DNA of 64,000 bases from Gemmatimonadota bacterium (GTDB lineage Bacteria > Gemmatimonadota > Gemmatimonadetes > Gemmatimonadales > GWC2-71-9). Below, one piece after another: positions 1 to 9,006 of this stretch. The position numbers and the translations under genes were made by a program. The number at the start of each line of letters is the position of its first letter. Position 1 is the first letter of the stretch. The notes under the pieces are model-generated. The model was not told the DNA's origin and did not search any database. It was given only the letters and a program-made list of their open reading frames with translations. The stretch covers positions 248,001 through 312,000 of the forward strand of contig QHVB01000024.1 of NCBI GenBank assembly GCA_003222195.1. The letters are read 5' to 3'.

Positions 1-30
1 GGAGACGGGCTGCTGACCGTGCGCAGCTGA
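1..30 (+). CDS. possible C-terminal end of an upstream gene (partial)
   Basis: Frame 1 reads GDGLLTVRS and then TGA at 28-30, which could be the last residues of a gene whose body lies left of the window. Nine residues are too few to name a family. From 31 to 229 I see no convincing gene. A 64-residue open frame at 39-233 has no recognisable motif and runs into the signal region of the next gene, so I did not call it. Confidence 0.2.
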   Translation, partial: GDGLLTVRS

Positions 31-229
31 AGGTTCGCATGCGCGGCGGGATGCCCGAAGACGCCCCGTCCTGGCTCCAGCCGGCAGGCGATACACCCGA
101 TGCCACGGTGTTGCTAATCGATGAGGCTCACCTCGTGATCACGTCGGGCGATGGCGATGCGGTCACAGGCTTATGGACCTCCCATCCGCTCATTCTCTTG
201 CTCGCGCGACGCGCGTTACAGACACCCTC

Positions 230-1204
230 GTGAGTCCCCGGCGATTCGTTTGCTGCAGCATCATTCTGGTGTCTGCCTGCCGCGCGGCGGCGATTCCAGA
301 AGCGCAACGCTATCCCGCGGGGACCCCGTTCCGCGCCCACTACCGGACAGTGGATGGAACGCGACTCCGGCTGATTGACTCCGGAAACGGGACACCGGTC
401 GTGTTCATTCACGGCATCGGCGCTTCGATGTATGGCTGGCGCTATCAGCTCGCCCCACTCGTGGCCGCGGGGTACCGCGTCGTCGCATTTGATAATCGCG
501 GCTTTGGATTCTCTGATAAGCCGGCGCACGGATACCACAATGCCGAGTACGCCCACCTGGTTGTGTCGCTGCTCGACTCGCTGGGGATCGCGAGTGCGGT
601 GCTGGTCGGTCACTCGATGGGGGGTGCGATTGCCGCCGAAGTCGCCCTGGTGCATCCCGACCGGGTGCGGGGTCTCGTCTTGATCGACGCCGCCGGCTTC
701 GGCGTGAGCTGGCCGGGAGTGCTGAAGATCGCGCGCTGGCCGTTCGTGGGCGCGATCGTCACCTCGTTTCGAGCCCGCTGGGTCACCGGCCGCATCCTGC
801 GTTCGACCTTCGCCGATCCGAACAAAGTCACCGAAGCCGATGTCGATCAGTACTACGCACCGGTCCCCGACCCGAACTTTGGGCGCGCGTTGCGAGGTGT
901 GCTTCGGGAATTCAGCTTCGACACGCTCGGTGGACGTCTTGCCAGCGTGCAGACACCCACGCTGATTTTGTGGGGTGATGCGGATCGGTTGATTTCGGTC
1001 CGGGACGGTAGCCGCTTCGGGCGCGAGCTGCCGCGCAGTGAGTTCGTTTTGCTCGAGCACGCCGGCCATAACGCACAAGAAGAAGCCGCCGACAAGGTGA
1101 ATCGTTTGCTGTTGGGTTTTCTCAAGGAAGGTCTGTCCCGCATTCCGGAGAACGTCGCATGGTCCACGCCGCCCTCGCGCTCCTCGCGCTCCAGCAACCC
1201 GTAG
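230..1204 (+). CDS. alpha/beta-hydrolase lipoprotein
   Basis: Predicted serine hydrolase of the alpha/beta-fold family, probably anchored to a membrane facing the periplasm; substrate unknown. About 324 residues. I chose the GTG at 230 because it gives a short basic start (SPRRF), a hydrophobic stretch and a lipobox VSAC; a longer reading from 173 would bury this signal. The fold is shown by the oxyanion segment HGIGAS, the nucleophile elbow GHSMGG (Ser), the acid in WGDADRL and the His in HAGHN, in the normal order. The 3' end overlaps the next gene by 46 nt, so the two are probably co-transcribed. The family is secure; the lipoprotein assignment is likely. Confidence 0.8.
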   Translation: MSPRRFVCCSIILVSACRAAAIPEAQRYPAGTPFRAHYRTVDGTRLRLIDSGNGTPVVFIHGIGASMYGWRYQLAPLVAAGYRVVAFDNRGFGFSDKPAHGYHNAEYAHLVVSLLDSLGIASAVLVGHSMGGAIAAEVALVHPDRVRGLVLIDAAGFGVSWPGVLKIARWPFVGAIVTSFRARWVTGRILRSTFADPNKVTEADVDQYYAPVPDPNFGRALRGVLREFSFDTLGGRLASVQTPTLILWGDADRLISVRDGSRFGRELPRSEFVLLEHAGHNAQEEAADKVNRLLLGFLKEGLSRIPENVAWSTPPSRSSRSSNP

Positions 1205-3906
1205 ACACGGCTTACACCGCAAGGATTCGTGAACTGACGACCGAGCTGCGGTTCAACACCGAGCTCACCGACCACCTCCCGGCCGACGCCCGCGTCCCGA
1301 CGCCCCTGAAAGTGCTCGGGTATGTGCCCGGGACGGTCGGGCATCTCTCCTATGTCGCCGACATCACGCGCTACTTCCACGCGCTCGACGATGCGTCGCC
1401 GCGGGTCAAGGTCTTCGACCTCGGCAAGAGCGATGGGGGACGGCCGATGATCGTCGCAGCGATCGCCGATTCGGCCACCATCGCGCAGCTCGATCACTAT
1501 CGCGACATCACCGCCGCACTGGCCGACCCGAGACGCCTGACCGCCGACTCCGCGCAGCGGCTGATCACGGCCGGGAAACCGATTTACTACGCGACCGGTT
1601 CGATCCACTCCCCGGAGACAGGCTCGCCGGAAATGCTGATGGAGCTGGCCTACCGGCTGGCCGTCGAGGAGACGCCGTTCATCCGGCAGATCCGCGACAG
1701 CGTCATAACACTCATCACGCCAGTCACCGAGGTGGATGGGCGGGACCGCATGGTCGACATCTATCGCTACCGGAAGGCGAACAAGAACGTCGGTCCTGGA
1801 TTGATTTACTGGGGCAAGTACACCGCGCACGACAACAACCGCGATGGCATCGTCATGTCGCAGGTGCTGACTCAGACCATGATGAAGGCGTTTTTCGCCT
1901 GGCACCCCACGGTGCTCCACGATCTCCACGAGTCTGTCCCCTTCCTCTATACATCGACCGGGACCGGGCCATACAACCGGGAGCTCGACCCCATCGTCAT
2001 CAGCGAGTGGAACGAGCTCGCGTTCCAGGAGATCACGGCGCTGACGAGTCGCGGGCTCCCCGGCGTGTGGACCCATGATTTCTACGACGGCTGGACTCCC
2101 AACTACATGTTCTGGGTGGCAAACGGGCACAACTCGATCGGCCGATTCTACGAGACGTACACCTCGCGCGGAGCCGACTGTCACACCGTGAAGCTTCCCG
2201 ATCGTCAGACCTCGGTCGAATGGTTCCGGCCCAACCCGCCGCTCAACGGCGTGCGGTGGTGCATTCGCAACAACATCAATTACCAGCAATCGGCTTTGCT
2301 CATCGCGCTGAACTACATGGCGCGCAATGGGCATCGCTATCTGGACCAGTTCTATCGCAAGGGTGTGCGGGCTGTGGAGCGGGGGCACGCCAAGGACGGA
2401 CCGAACGCGTTCGTCATTCCCGCGAGCCAAGCGCGGCCGGTCGAGACGGCGAATCTCGTGAACCTGCTCCGCTTTCACGGAATCGAGGTGCGACGCGCGG
2501 ATCAGCCGTTCAAGGCCGGCGGTGCGGACATCGCGGCGGGTGACTACATCGTGCCGCTCGATCAACCGTATGGGCCGCTCGCGAAGAGCTACTTCAGCAA
2601 ACAGGACTACGGGGCGAACGATCCACCGCCGTACGACGATACCGGGTGGACGCTGCAGTACGTTCGCAATGTCGCGCTGCGTCCGATCAACGACACAACG
2701 GTGCTGCACGCACCCGCGACTCCCATGACGGCGGACGCGCGGGTCAAAGGTCAGCTATCGGGTGCCAGCGGGGCCGCGGCATATCTGATCGCTCCGACCA
2801 CCGAGAGCGGGCTGATCCAATTCCGGTTCGCCTTGCGCGACGTCCGCATGTGGGCGAGCGAAGACTCATTCAGCATGGATCGACGCTCATTTGGAAGGGG
2901 CACGACCATCGTTGATGGAATCGCACAAGCGCGGATCAGGCAGGCCGCTGAGTCACTTGGCTTGAACGTCGTCGGCGTGGCCACAATGCCACAAGTCGCC
3001 AAGCACGAGCTCGACCTGCCGAAGATCGCCCTCGTCCACTCCTGGTTGAACACGCAGAACGAGGGGTGGGTGCGCTACGCGTTCGACGTGCTGGGAATCC
3101 CGTATCGGTATCTCAGTGTCCAACAGCTCAAGAATCGTGAACTGCTGAAGCAGTTCAACGTGCTGGTGCTCCCGTACGTGTCGAACAACGCTCAGCAAAT
3201 CGTCAACGGACTGCCGATGAACGGGCCGCCGATACCGTGGCGGCGCAGCGCGCTGACGCCGAACCTCGGCGGAGTCGATTCCACAGACGACGTCCGACCT
3301 GGCATCGGTCTTGAAGGCATGGCCGCGCTCAGTCAGTGGATTGCCGCCGGTGGAGTCGTGATTACCGAGGGTGGCACGTCGGCGGTGTTCACGGATTACG
3401 GCGTGACCCGCGGCGTGGACATCACGCCCGCGCGCCAGCTGCGCGCGTCCGGGGCCATCTACAGGGCGGTGATGAAGGACGCCAGCAGTCCGATCGCGTA
3501 CGGATACGCGGACACGCTGGCCGTCTACTTCAACCAATCGCCGCTCTTCCAGGTTGATACCAGCACCGACATTCCGGAGGATCAGGATCCCGACCTCACG
3601 GCCGCGCAGGCCCGGATGCGCCCGCGGGTCGTGCTAGCCTTCCATCAGAAGCGGGATTCCCTGCGGCTGTCGGGACTACTCGTGAGCGGCGAGGAGTTGA
3701 CCGGTCGGCCGGCGGTGCTCGATGCCCCCGTCGGTCAGGGGCATGTCGTGTTGTTCGCGATCCGGCCGTTCTGGCGGTGGGAGACGCAGGGGAGCTTTGC
3801 GCTCGTGTTCAACACGATCCTGAACTGGAACGATTTGGGGGTGCAGTGGCCGGCCGCTCCCAAGCCAACGGCGCGGCCAGTGGCGGCGCCGAGCGATGGA
3901 CCATAG
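1159..3906 (+). CDS. secreted M14-like zinc carboxypeptidase, 915 aa
   Basis: Large exported metallopeptidase related to the M14 carboxypeptidase family. ATG 1159 has GGAG 8 nt upstream and is followed by a short hydrophobic leader (AALALLAL). The N-terminal third carries the zinc-site pattern HSPE (HxxE, residues about 153-156) and a later His in VLHDLHES. The C-terminal half resembles the glutamine-amidotransferase-like beta domain found in many long M14-type proteins of soil bacteria. It probably trims peptides outside the cytoplasm for nutrition. It overlaps the upstream hydrolase gene by 46 nt, and a TetR operator follows 1 nt after its stop. Specificity cannot be read from the sequence. 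Confidence 0.75.
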   Translation: MVHAALALLALQQPVDTAYTARIRELTTELRFNTELTDHLPADARVPTPLKVLGYVPGTVGHLSYVADITRYFHALDDASPRVKVFDLGKSDGGRPMIVAAIADSATIAQLDHYRDITAALADPRRLTADSAQRLITAGKPIYYATGSIHSPETGSPEMLMELAYRLAVEETPFIRQIRDSVITLITPVTEVDGRDRMVDIYRYRKANKNVGPGLIYWGKYTAHDNNRDGIVMSQVLTQTMMKAFFAWHPTVLHDLHESVPFLYTSTGTGPYNRELDPIVISEWNELAFQEITALTSRGLPGVWTHDFYDGWTPNYMFWVANGHNSIGRFYETYTSRGADCHTVKLPDRQTSVEWFRPNPPLNGVRWCIRNNINYQQSALLIALNYMARNGHRYLDQFYRKGVRAVERGHAKDGPNAFVIPASQARPVETANLVNLLRFHGIEVRRADQPFKAGGADIAAGDYIVPLDQPYGPLAKSYFSKQDYGANDPPPYDDTGWTLQYVRNVALRPINDTTVLHAPATPMTADARVKGQLSGASGAAAYLIAPTTESGLIQFRFALRDVRMWASEDSFSMDRRSFGRGTTIVDGIAQARIRQAAESLGLNVVGVATMPQVAKHELDLPKIALVHSWLNTQNEGWVRYAFDVLGIPYRYLSVQQLKNRELLKQFNVLVLPYVSNNAQQIVNGLPMNGPPIPWRRSALTPNLGGVDSTDDVRPGIGLEGMAALSQWIAAGGVVITEGGTSAVFTDYGVTRGVDITPARQLRASGAIYRAVMKDASSPIAYGYADTLAVYFNQSPLFQVDTSTDIPEDQDPDLTAAQARMRPRVVLAFHQKRDSLRLSGLLVSGEELTGRPAVLDAPVGQGHVVLFAIRPFWRWETQGSFALVFNTILNWNDLGVQWPAAPKPTARPVAAPSDGP

Positions 3907-3934
3907 ATTTCATCAACCAAACGGTTGACGAAAT
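3907..3934. promoter_or_regulatory. 28-bp palindrome, probable TetR-family operator
   Basis: The arms ATTTC-n-TCAACC and GGTTGA-n-GAAAT are exact reverse complements around a 4-nt centre (AAAC). It sits 6 nt before the GTG of the TetR gene and directly after the stop of the M14 gene. Size, symmetry and position are those of a TetR-family autoregulatory operator. A role as a terminator for the M14 gene is possible but there is no T run. Confidence 0.65.
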
Positions 3935-3940
3935 CGCACT

Positions 3941-4531
3941 GTGCCACCTAAGCTCAGCAACGATAGAGCATTACGCATCGTCGCGGCGGCCCGCGAAGAG
4001 TTCGCCAAGCGCGGCTTCGCGGGCGCGCGCGTAGAGCAGATCGCGCGCCGGGCGGGGGTCAACAAGCAGCTGCTGTTTTACTACTACCACTCCAAGCGCG
4101 GCCTCTTCCAAGCGGTGCTCACCCAATCCGCCGGCGAGTTAGAAAAGGCACTGGCAGAGCTAGCGCTCCCGCTGGGTGGGCCGTTGGAGCGCTTGCGGCT
4201 GACCCTGTCCACGCAATTCGACTTTCTGGCCCAGGATCCACAGATGGTCGCACTGATAGGGCAGGGCACGCGCTCGGGGGCCGCCTTCGCGCCTGCCATC
4301 AATCGACTCGTCGTATTGCTTGCGGAAGGACAAGGGTTAGGCCAGGTGCGAGATGATCTTGATCCGCACCTGGCCGCTGCCCAAGCCCTGATTCTGATGG
4401 TCGGCTATCTCCATATGGAAGCGGTGGTCGCCGCCAGCGCCCCCCCCCTCGGCGCGGATGAACCCTCGCTCCGGGAGCGCTGGCGCGAGGCGGCTGTCGA
4501 CTTAGTGGTGGCCGGAGTGAGCGCCAGCTAG
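3941..4531 (+). CDS. TetR-family transcriptional regulator
   Basis: DNA-binding repressor of 196 residues. The N-terminal helix-turn-helix region is typical ([19 protein letters not shown], then [17 protein letters not shown]). The C-terminal ligand domain is variable and gives no ligand. The GTG at 3941 is only 6 nt after the palindromic operator and there is no separate Shine-Dalgarno site, so the mRNA may be nearly leaderless and the repressor may block its own promoter. The 3' end overlaps the convergent lon gene by 30 nt. No exporter is adjacent, so the target beyond autoregulation is unknown. Confidence 0.85.
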   Translation: MPPKLSNDRALRIVAAAREEFAKRGFAGARVEQIARRAGVNKQLLFYYYHSKRGLFQAVLTQSAGELEKALAELALPLGGPLERLRLTLSTQFDFLAQDPQMVALIGQGTRSGAAFAPAINRLVVLLAEGQGLGQVRDDLDPHLAAAQALILMVGYLHMEAVVAASAPPLGADEPSLRERWREAAVDLVVAGVSAS

Positions 4532-6934
4532 GCCAATCGGCGCTTCCGTCTCGAAGATCAGGTGCCCCGATTCGAATCGCGCCCCGCGCAATGCCAAGCT
4601 GAGGACGTCGCCCAGCTCCTCGACGAGATGCACGTCGAGCGTCTTCCGCACTTCCTCCGGCAGGTCCTCCAGGTCGCGCTCGTTTTCCTTCGGTAGAATC
4701 ACCGTTCTAATCCCCGCGCGAACCGCGCCAAGGACCTTTTCCTTCACTCCGCCGATCGGGAGCACGCGGCCCCGCAGCGTGATCTCACCGGTCATGGCGA
4801 TGTCGTGCCGAGCCGGTCGCCGGGACAGGGCCGACACGAGGGCACTGGCCATGGTGATTCCGGCGGACGGACCATCCTTGGGAATCGCGCCGGCCGGGAC
4901 GTGGACGTGGATGTCCGTGTCGATAAACGCCCCTTCCGGGATGCCCAACAGATCGGCATGCGACTTGGCGTAGGTCAGCGCGGCCCGCGCCGATTCCTTC
5001 ATGACGTCGCCGAGTTGCCCCGTCAGGACCAGCTCTCCCTTGCCGCGCATCACGCTGGCCTCGACGAACATGATGTCGCCGCCCACCGGCGTGTAGTACA
5101 TCCCGGTGGCGACGCCGACTTGATCCTCGCCCGCCATGCGCTCGGGGTGTACCTTCGGCCGCCCGATGAGATCGGGGATGTCCTTCGGCCCGACGGTGAC
5201 TTGTTGTGAGGCGCCATCGGCGATCTTGCGGGCGATCTTCCGTCCCAGCTTGCCGATCTCGCGCTCGAGCTGACGGACACCGGCCTCGCGCGTGTAGCTC
5301 GCGATGATCTCGCTCAGTGCACCGTCACTCAGCGTCAGTTGATCAGCACGCAGTCCGTTTTCTCTGAGCTGCCGCGGCACGAGATAGCGCTTGGCGATCT
5401 CGAGTTTCTCACGCTCGGTGTACCCGGCGAAATTGACCGTTTCGAGGCGGTCGAGCAGTGGTCCAGGAATGTTCTGGATGAAGTTCGCGGTCGCGATGAA
5501 CAGGACCTCAGACAGATCGAACGGCACGCCGAGATAGTGGTCCGTAAACGTGTCATTCTGCGCCGGGTCCAGCACTTCGAGCAGCGCCGCGGCGGGATCT
5601 CCCTGGAAGGAGATACCGAGCTTATCGACCTCATCGAGCAGGAAGATCGGGTTTTTTGCGCCCGCCTGCTTCATGCCCTGGATGATGCGGCCCGGCATCG
5701 CCCCCACGTACGTGCGCCGGTGGCCGCGAATATCGGCCTCGTCACGCGCGCCGCCGAGTGAGATGCGGACGTAAGGGCGCCCCATCGCCCGGGCGATGGA
5801 CTTGGCGATCGACGTCTTGCCGACGCCCGGCGGCCCGACAAACAGCAAGGTCGGCGCGCGCGAGGCACGATCATCCTCGTTGCCCGGAGCCTCCGTCTTG
5901 GGCTGCTGCTGCCGCAGCTGCCTCACGGCGAGGAACTCGAGCACCTGATCCTTGACGTCTTGAAGCCCGTAGTGGTCTTCCTCGAGGATTTCCTCGGCCC
6001 GCTTGAGATCGAGCGACTCCTCGGCGCGCTTGTTCCACGGCAGCTCGGCGACGGTCTCGAGATAGGTCCGAATGACCTGCGCTTCCATCGATTCCCGGCC
6101 GGCGCGCTCGAGGCGCGCGAGCTCGCGATCGACTTCTGTTCGGGCGGCCTCGGGCAAGTCCAGGGCGTCGAGCCGCTTTTTGAGATCGTCGGCCTCCGCC
6201 GCCTCTTCCTCCTCACCGAGCTCTTTGCGAATGGCCTTCATCTGCTCGCGCAGCAACATCTCCCGCTGGCGCTCGCCAAGCTCTTCCTGCACCTGCGACT
6301 TGATGTCTTCCTGGGCGTCCAAAACGGCGATCTGGCGCTGGACGTGGACGAGCACCCGGCGCAGCCGGTCTTCCACAGCGAGCGTTTCGAGCAGCTGCTG
6401 GCGTTCGAGCGACTGAATGTCGAGATGTCCGGCGACGAGGTCGGCGAGTGCGCCGGGGTCCGCGACTCCCTGCAGGACCTGCTGTACGACCTCGGTCGGC
6501 AGGCCGGACTTCTGCCCCAGCTCGGCCGCGCGCTCGCGGACTTCGCGATGCAACGCTACGAACGCCGGATCTTTCTCATTGAGGGGAGGGAGATCCGCCG
6601 CCTCTCGGACGGTCGCCTCGAAATAGCCGCTGGTCTCGGTATAGTGGACTGCGGTACCGCGGGCGTCGCCGTGGAGGATCAGCTGAACGCCACCGAGATT
6701 GCGCTGGACCTGGCTGATCCGCGCGATCGTGCCGGTGGTATAGAGCACCCCAGGGGTAACCTGATCGACGTTCTCTTTCTGGCTGACTGCAAAGACCTTG
6801 CGGTCGGGTTGCTTCAGGGCGGCTTCTATGGCCCGCAATGTCGCTGGACGGCCCGCGCCAATCGGCGTCGCAACGCCCGGAAACAACACGGCATCGCGCA
6901 GCGGCAGGACGGGCAAAGTCATCCGGTCTGACAT
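4502..6934 (-). CDS. lon: ATP-dependent protease Lon
   Basis: Cytoplasmic AAA+ protease that degrades misfolded and regulatory proteins. 810 residues, the normal Lon length. It has the N-terminal substrate domain ([14 protein letters not shown]), a coiled middle, Walker A GPPGVGKT (about 367-374), Walker B FLLDEVDK, and the C-terminal protease domain with catalytic Ser690 in PKDGPSAG and the Lys of the GGVKEK motif. ATG 6934 is preceded by GGAG with good spacing. A GC-rich 20-bp palindrome lies in the leader. Nothing suggests lost activity. Confidence 0.97.
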   Translation of the reverse strand: MSDRMTLPVLPLRDAVLFPGVATPIGAGRPATLRAIEAALKQPDRKVFAVSQKENVDQVTPGVLYTTGTIARISQVQRNLGGVQLILHGDARGTAVHYTETSGYFEATVREAADLPPLNEKDPAFVALHREVRERAAELGQKSGLPTEVVQQVLQGVADPGALADLVAGHLDIQSLERQQLLETLAVEDRLRRVLVHVQRQIAVLDAQEDIKSQVQEELGERQREMLLREQMKAIRKELGEEEEAAEADDLKKRLDALDLPEAARTEVDRELARLERAGRESMEAQVIRTYLETVAELPWNKRAEESLDLKRAEEILEEDHYGLQDVKDQVLEFLAVRQLRQQQPKTEAPGNEDDRASRAPTLLFVGPPGVGKTSIAKSIARAMGRPYVRISLGGARDEADIRGHRRTYVGAMPGRIIQGMKQAGAKNPIFLLDEVDKLGISFQGDPAAALLEVLDPAQNDTFTDHYLGVPFDLSEVLFIATANFIQNIPGPLLDRLETVNFAGYTEREKLEIAKRYLVPRQLRENGLRADQLTLSDGALSEIIASYTREAGVRQLEREIGKLGRKIARKIADGASQQVTVGPKDIPDLIGRPKVHPERMAGEDQVGVATGMYYTPVGGDIMFVEASVMRGKGELVLTGQLGDVMKESARAALTYAKSHADLLGIPEGAFIDTDIHVHVPAGAIPKDGPSAGITMASALVSALSRRPARHDIAMTGEITLRGRVLPIGGVKEKVLGAVRAGIRTVILPKENERDLEDLPEEVRKTLDVHLVEELGDVLSLALRGARFESGHLIFETEAPIGLAGAHSGHH

Positions 6935-6971
6935 GGATTCTCCGATCTTGGGTTACAGGGACAACATTCCG

Positions 6972-6991
6972 GGACGGTGAATGCACCGTCC
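6972..6991. promoter_or_regulatory. 20-bp palindrome in the lon / kinase divergent region
   Basis: GGACGGTG and CACCGTCC form perfect 8-bp arms around AATG. The site lies 38-57 nt upstream of the lon ATG and about 120 nt upstream of the divergent kinase start. It could be an operator or a hairpin in the lon leader. No CIRCE-type element was seen. Two shorter inverted repeats (GCCGC-CAAA-GCGGC and CTTGG-CTG-CCAAG) follow at about 7038-7064. Confidence 0.4.
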
Positions 6992-7113
6992 ATGCCACGA
7001 AAAAACACCTTAGACGGCAGGTCCGTTCCGAATTACGCCGCCAAAGCGGCGCTTGGCTGCCAAGTAGACGCTTGACGAGTATCTTTTTGGCCTCGAATGG
7101 ATTGCAGAGACGC

Positions 7114-9006
7114 ATGAGCGACCTGCTGGCGCAGCGGCTGAGTCAGGCTCTCGGCTCCTCGTTTACGCTCGAAGGCGAGATCGGCCGGGGCGGCATGGGC
7201 GTGGTCTATCACGCCCGCGACGAGCGGCTCAAGCGGAAGGTCGCCGTCAAGGTGCTGCCGCCGGACCTCGCGTTTCGCGAGGAGATCCGCATACGGTTTC
7301 TGCGGGAAGCCGAAACGGCCGCCCGCCTTTCACACCCGCACATCGTTCCGATTCACTCCGTCGGCGAGGGCCCCGACGGGCTCGTCTACTTCGTCATGGC
7401 TTACGTGGATGGTGAATCGCTCGCGGCGCGCCTCAAACGCCGCGAGCGGCTGCCACCTGAAGAAGCCCGACGCATCATGATGGAAACGGCGGACGCCCTC
7501 GGCGCCGGACACGCCCTCGGCATCATCCATCGCGACGTCAAGCCCGACAACATCCTGCTTGAGGGAAGCCGCGGCCGAACGATCCTCACCGACTTCGGGA
7601 TCGCCAAGGCGCTGACGTCCACGACCGGGCCCGGGACGCTGACGGCGACCGGGGTTGCCATCGGGACCCCCCATTACATGAGCCCCGAGCAGGCGGCCGG
7701 CGATCGGGAGATCGACGGACGGTCGGACATCTACAGCCTCGGGGTAGTCGGCTATCAGATGCTCGCGGGGGAGTTGCCGTTCTCGGCTCCAACCGTGCCC
7801 GGCATTCTGCTCAAGCAGATCACGGAGCAGGCGCCGAACCTGCAGGATAGGTCTCCGACCTGTCCAGACGATCTCGCTTCGTGTGTGATGCGCTCGCTCG
7901 AAAAAGAACCCGAGGCGCGCTGGCCGACTGCGGACGCGCTGCGGCGGGCACTCGAATCGCGCAGTGCGCCGCCGTATCGTCCTTCGCGTCGCACGAGCGG
8001 CGGAGGGCTTGGCCTGGGTGCGGGCGCGCTCGCGCGACCCGAGTCGCGTTTGGGTGGCGGTCCCCCGGCCCGACAGTCGGGTGGTGGCCGGCCCGAGCGG
8101 CGCCGGGCTACTCGACCCACCCCGAAACGCGATCCCAAGAGCGACCTCACGCCGAGTGGGGAACCCCGCATGGTCGCGAGGTTCAGGGATTCGTTCGTCT
8201 CGTGGGCGTCGGTCTGCGGCGGCCTGATGCTGATCGATCTGATTCAAGGCGGCGGGCTGGGGTGGTCGCTCTTCGTCACCGTCCCGTGGGGCGCGTTTGG
8301 ATTGCTCCCGCAGTACATGAAGCTGTGGCAAAACGGATACTCGTGGCGCGACGTCCTCAATCGCCCCGCGGCACCCGATGCGCGGGAAGCCCTGCTCGGC
8401 CCGCGCCGCGCGTTGGCGCCGCCCAAAGCGGATGAATTCGGACGCCACGTGGATACGATCCGGCTGGTTCGCAACGACCGCGAGGCCATTCTCAAGATCA
8501 TGGAGCGAGTGCCCACGTCAGAGCGCAAGCTGCTGCCGGACGTGGTCGTGACCGTCGACGCGCTGCTGAAACGAGCCGAGGACCTCGCGCGCATGTTGTA
8601 CGGAATGAGCGCGGATATGGACGATGGCGCCCTCGCGCGGATCGAAGTGCGGATCGAGGCGGTGAAGCATCACGAGGAGGGCGCGGAGCGCGAGCGGCAA
8701 CTCAGCCTACTCGATCGCCAGCGGCAGGCGTTGAGCGATCTGCTGGCGCGTCGCAAGAACGTCGAAGAGCAGATCGAGTCGTGCGTGCTGGCCATGCAAA
8801 ACGTCCGGTTCGACCTGCTGCGTCTGAGATCCGCGGGTGTGGCGGCGGTGCTCAGTGATCTGACGCATGCCACACAACAGGCTCGGGCGCTGTCGCGAGA
8901 CGTCGATCATGTCATCGCGGCCGCGGGTGAGATCCGCGACGTGCTCAGTTCGAGCCCTTCCCCCTCCTCCGTTCGACAACCCCCGGGGCCGGCCTCGCCT
9001 CGCTAG
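7114..9006 (+). CDS. membrane Ser/Thr protein kinase with coiled-coil tail
   Basis: Hanks-type (Pkn) kinase of 630 residues. The kinase domain has the glycine loop GRGGMG (24-29), ATP Lys46 in VAVK, the catalytic loop HRDVKPDN (139-146, Asp141), DFG (160-162) and the APE-like MSPEQ. A Pro/Arg/Gly-rich linker (about 290-350) follows, then a paired hydrophobic segment (about 362-395) that looks like a two-helix membrane hairpin, and then a long charged coiled-coil region. With a hairpin anchor both kinase and tail would stay in the cytoplasm. A possible TTGACG -35 element is at 7072. The 3' end overlaps the convergent downstream gene by 62 nt. Substrates are unknown. Confidence 0.9.
   Translation: MSDLLAQRLSQALGSSFTLEGEIGRGGMGVVYHARDERLKRKVAVKVLPPDLAFREEIRIRFLREAETAARLSHPHIVPIHSVGEGPDGLVYFVMAYVDGESLAARLKRRERLPPEEARRIMMETADALGAGHALGIIHRDVKPDNILLEGSRGRTILTDFGIAKALTSTTGPGTLTATGVAIGTPHYMSPEQAAGDREIDGRSDIYSLGVVGYQMLAGELPFSAPTVPGILLKQITEQAPNLQDRSPTCPDDLASCVMRSLEKEPEARWPTADALRRALESRSAPPYRPSRRTSGGGLGLGAGALARPESRLGGGPPARQSGGGRPERRRATRPTPKRDPKSDLTPSGEPRMVARFRDSFVSWASVCGGLMLIDLIQGGGLGWSLFVTVPWGAFGLLPQYMKLWQNGYSWRDVLNRPAAPDAREALLGPRRALAPPKADEFGRHVDTIRLVRNDREAILKIMERVPTSERKLLPDVVVTVDALLKRAEDLARMLYGMSADMDDGALARIEVRIEAVKHHEEGAERERQLSLLDRQRQALSDLLARRKNVEEQIESCVLAMQNVRFDLLRLRSAGVAAVLSDLTHATQQARALSRDVDHVIAAAGEIRDVLSSSPSPSSVRQPPGPASPR

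Noticed and set aside
39-233. 64-residue frame at the left edge
   Set aside because: No motif, and it runs into the lipoprotein start; kept as unassigned sequence.
853-2709. 618-residue minus-strand open frame
   Set aside because: Antisense to the M14 peptidase gene, with composition typical of a shadow frame.
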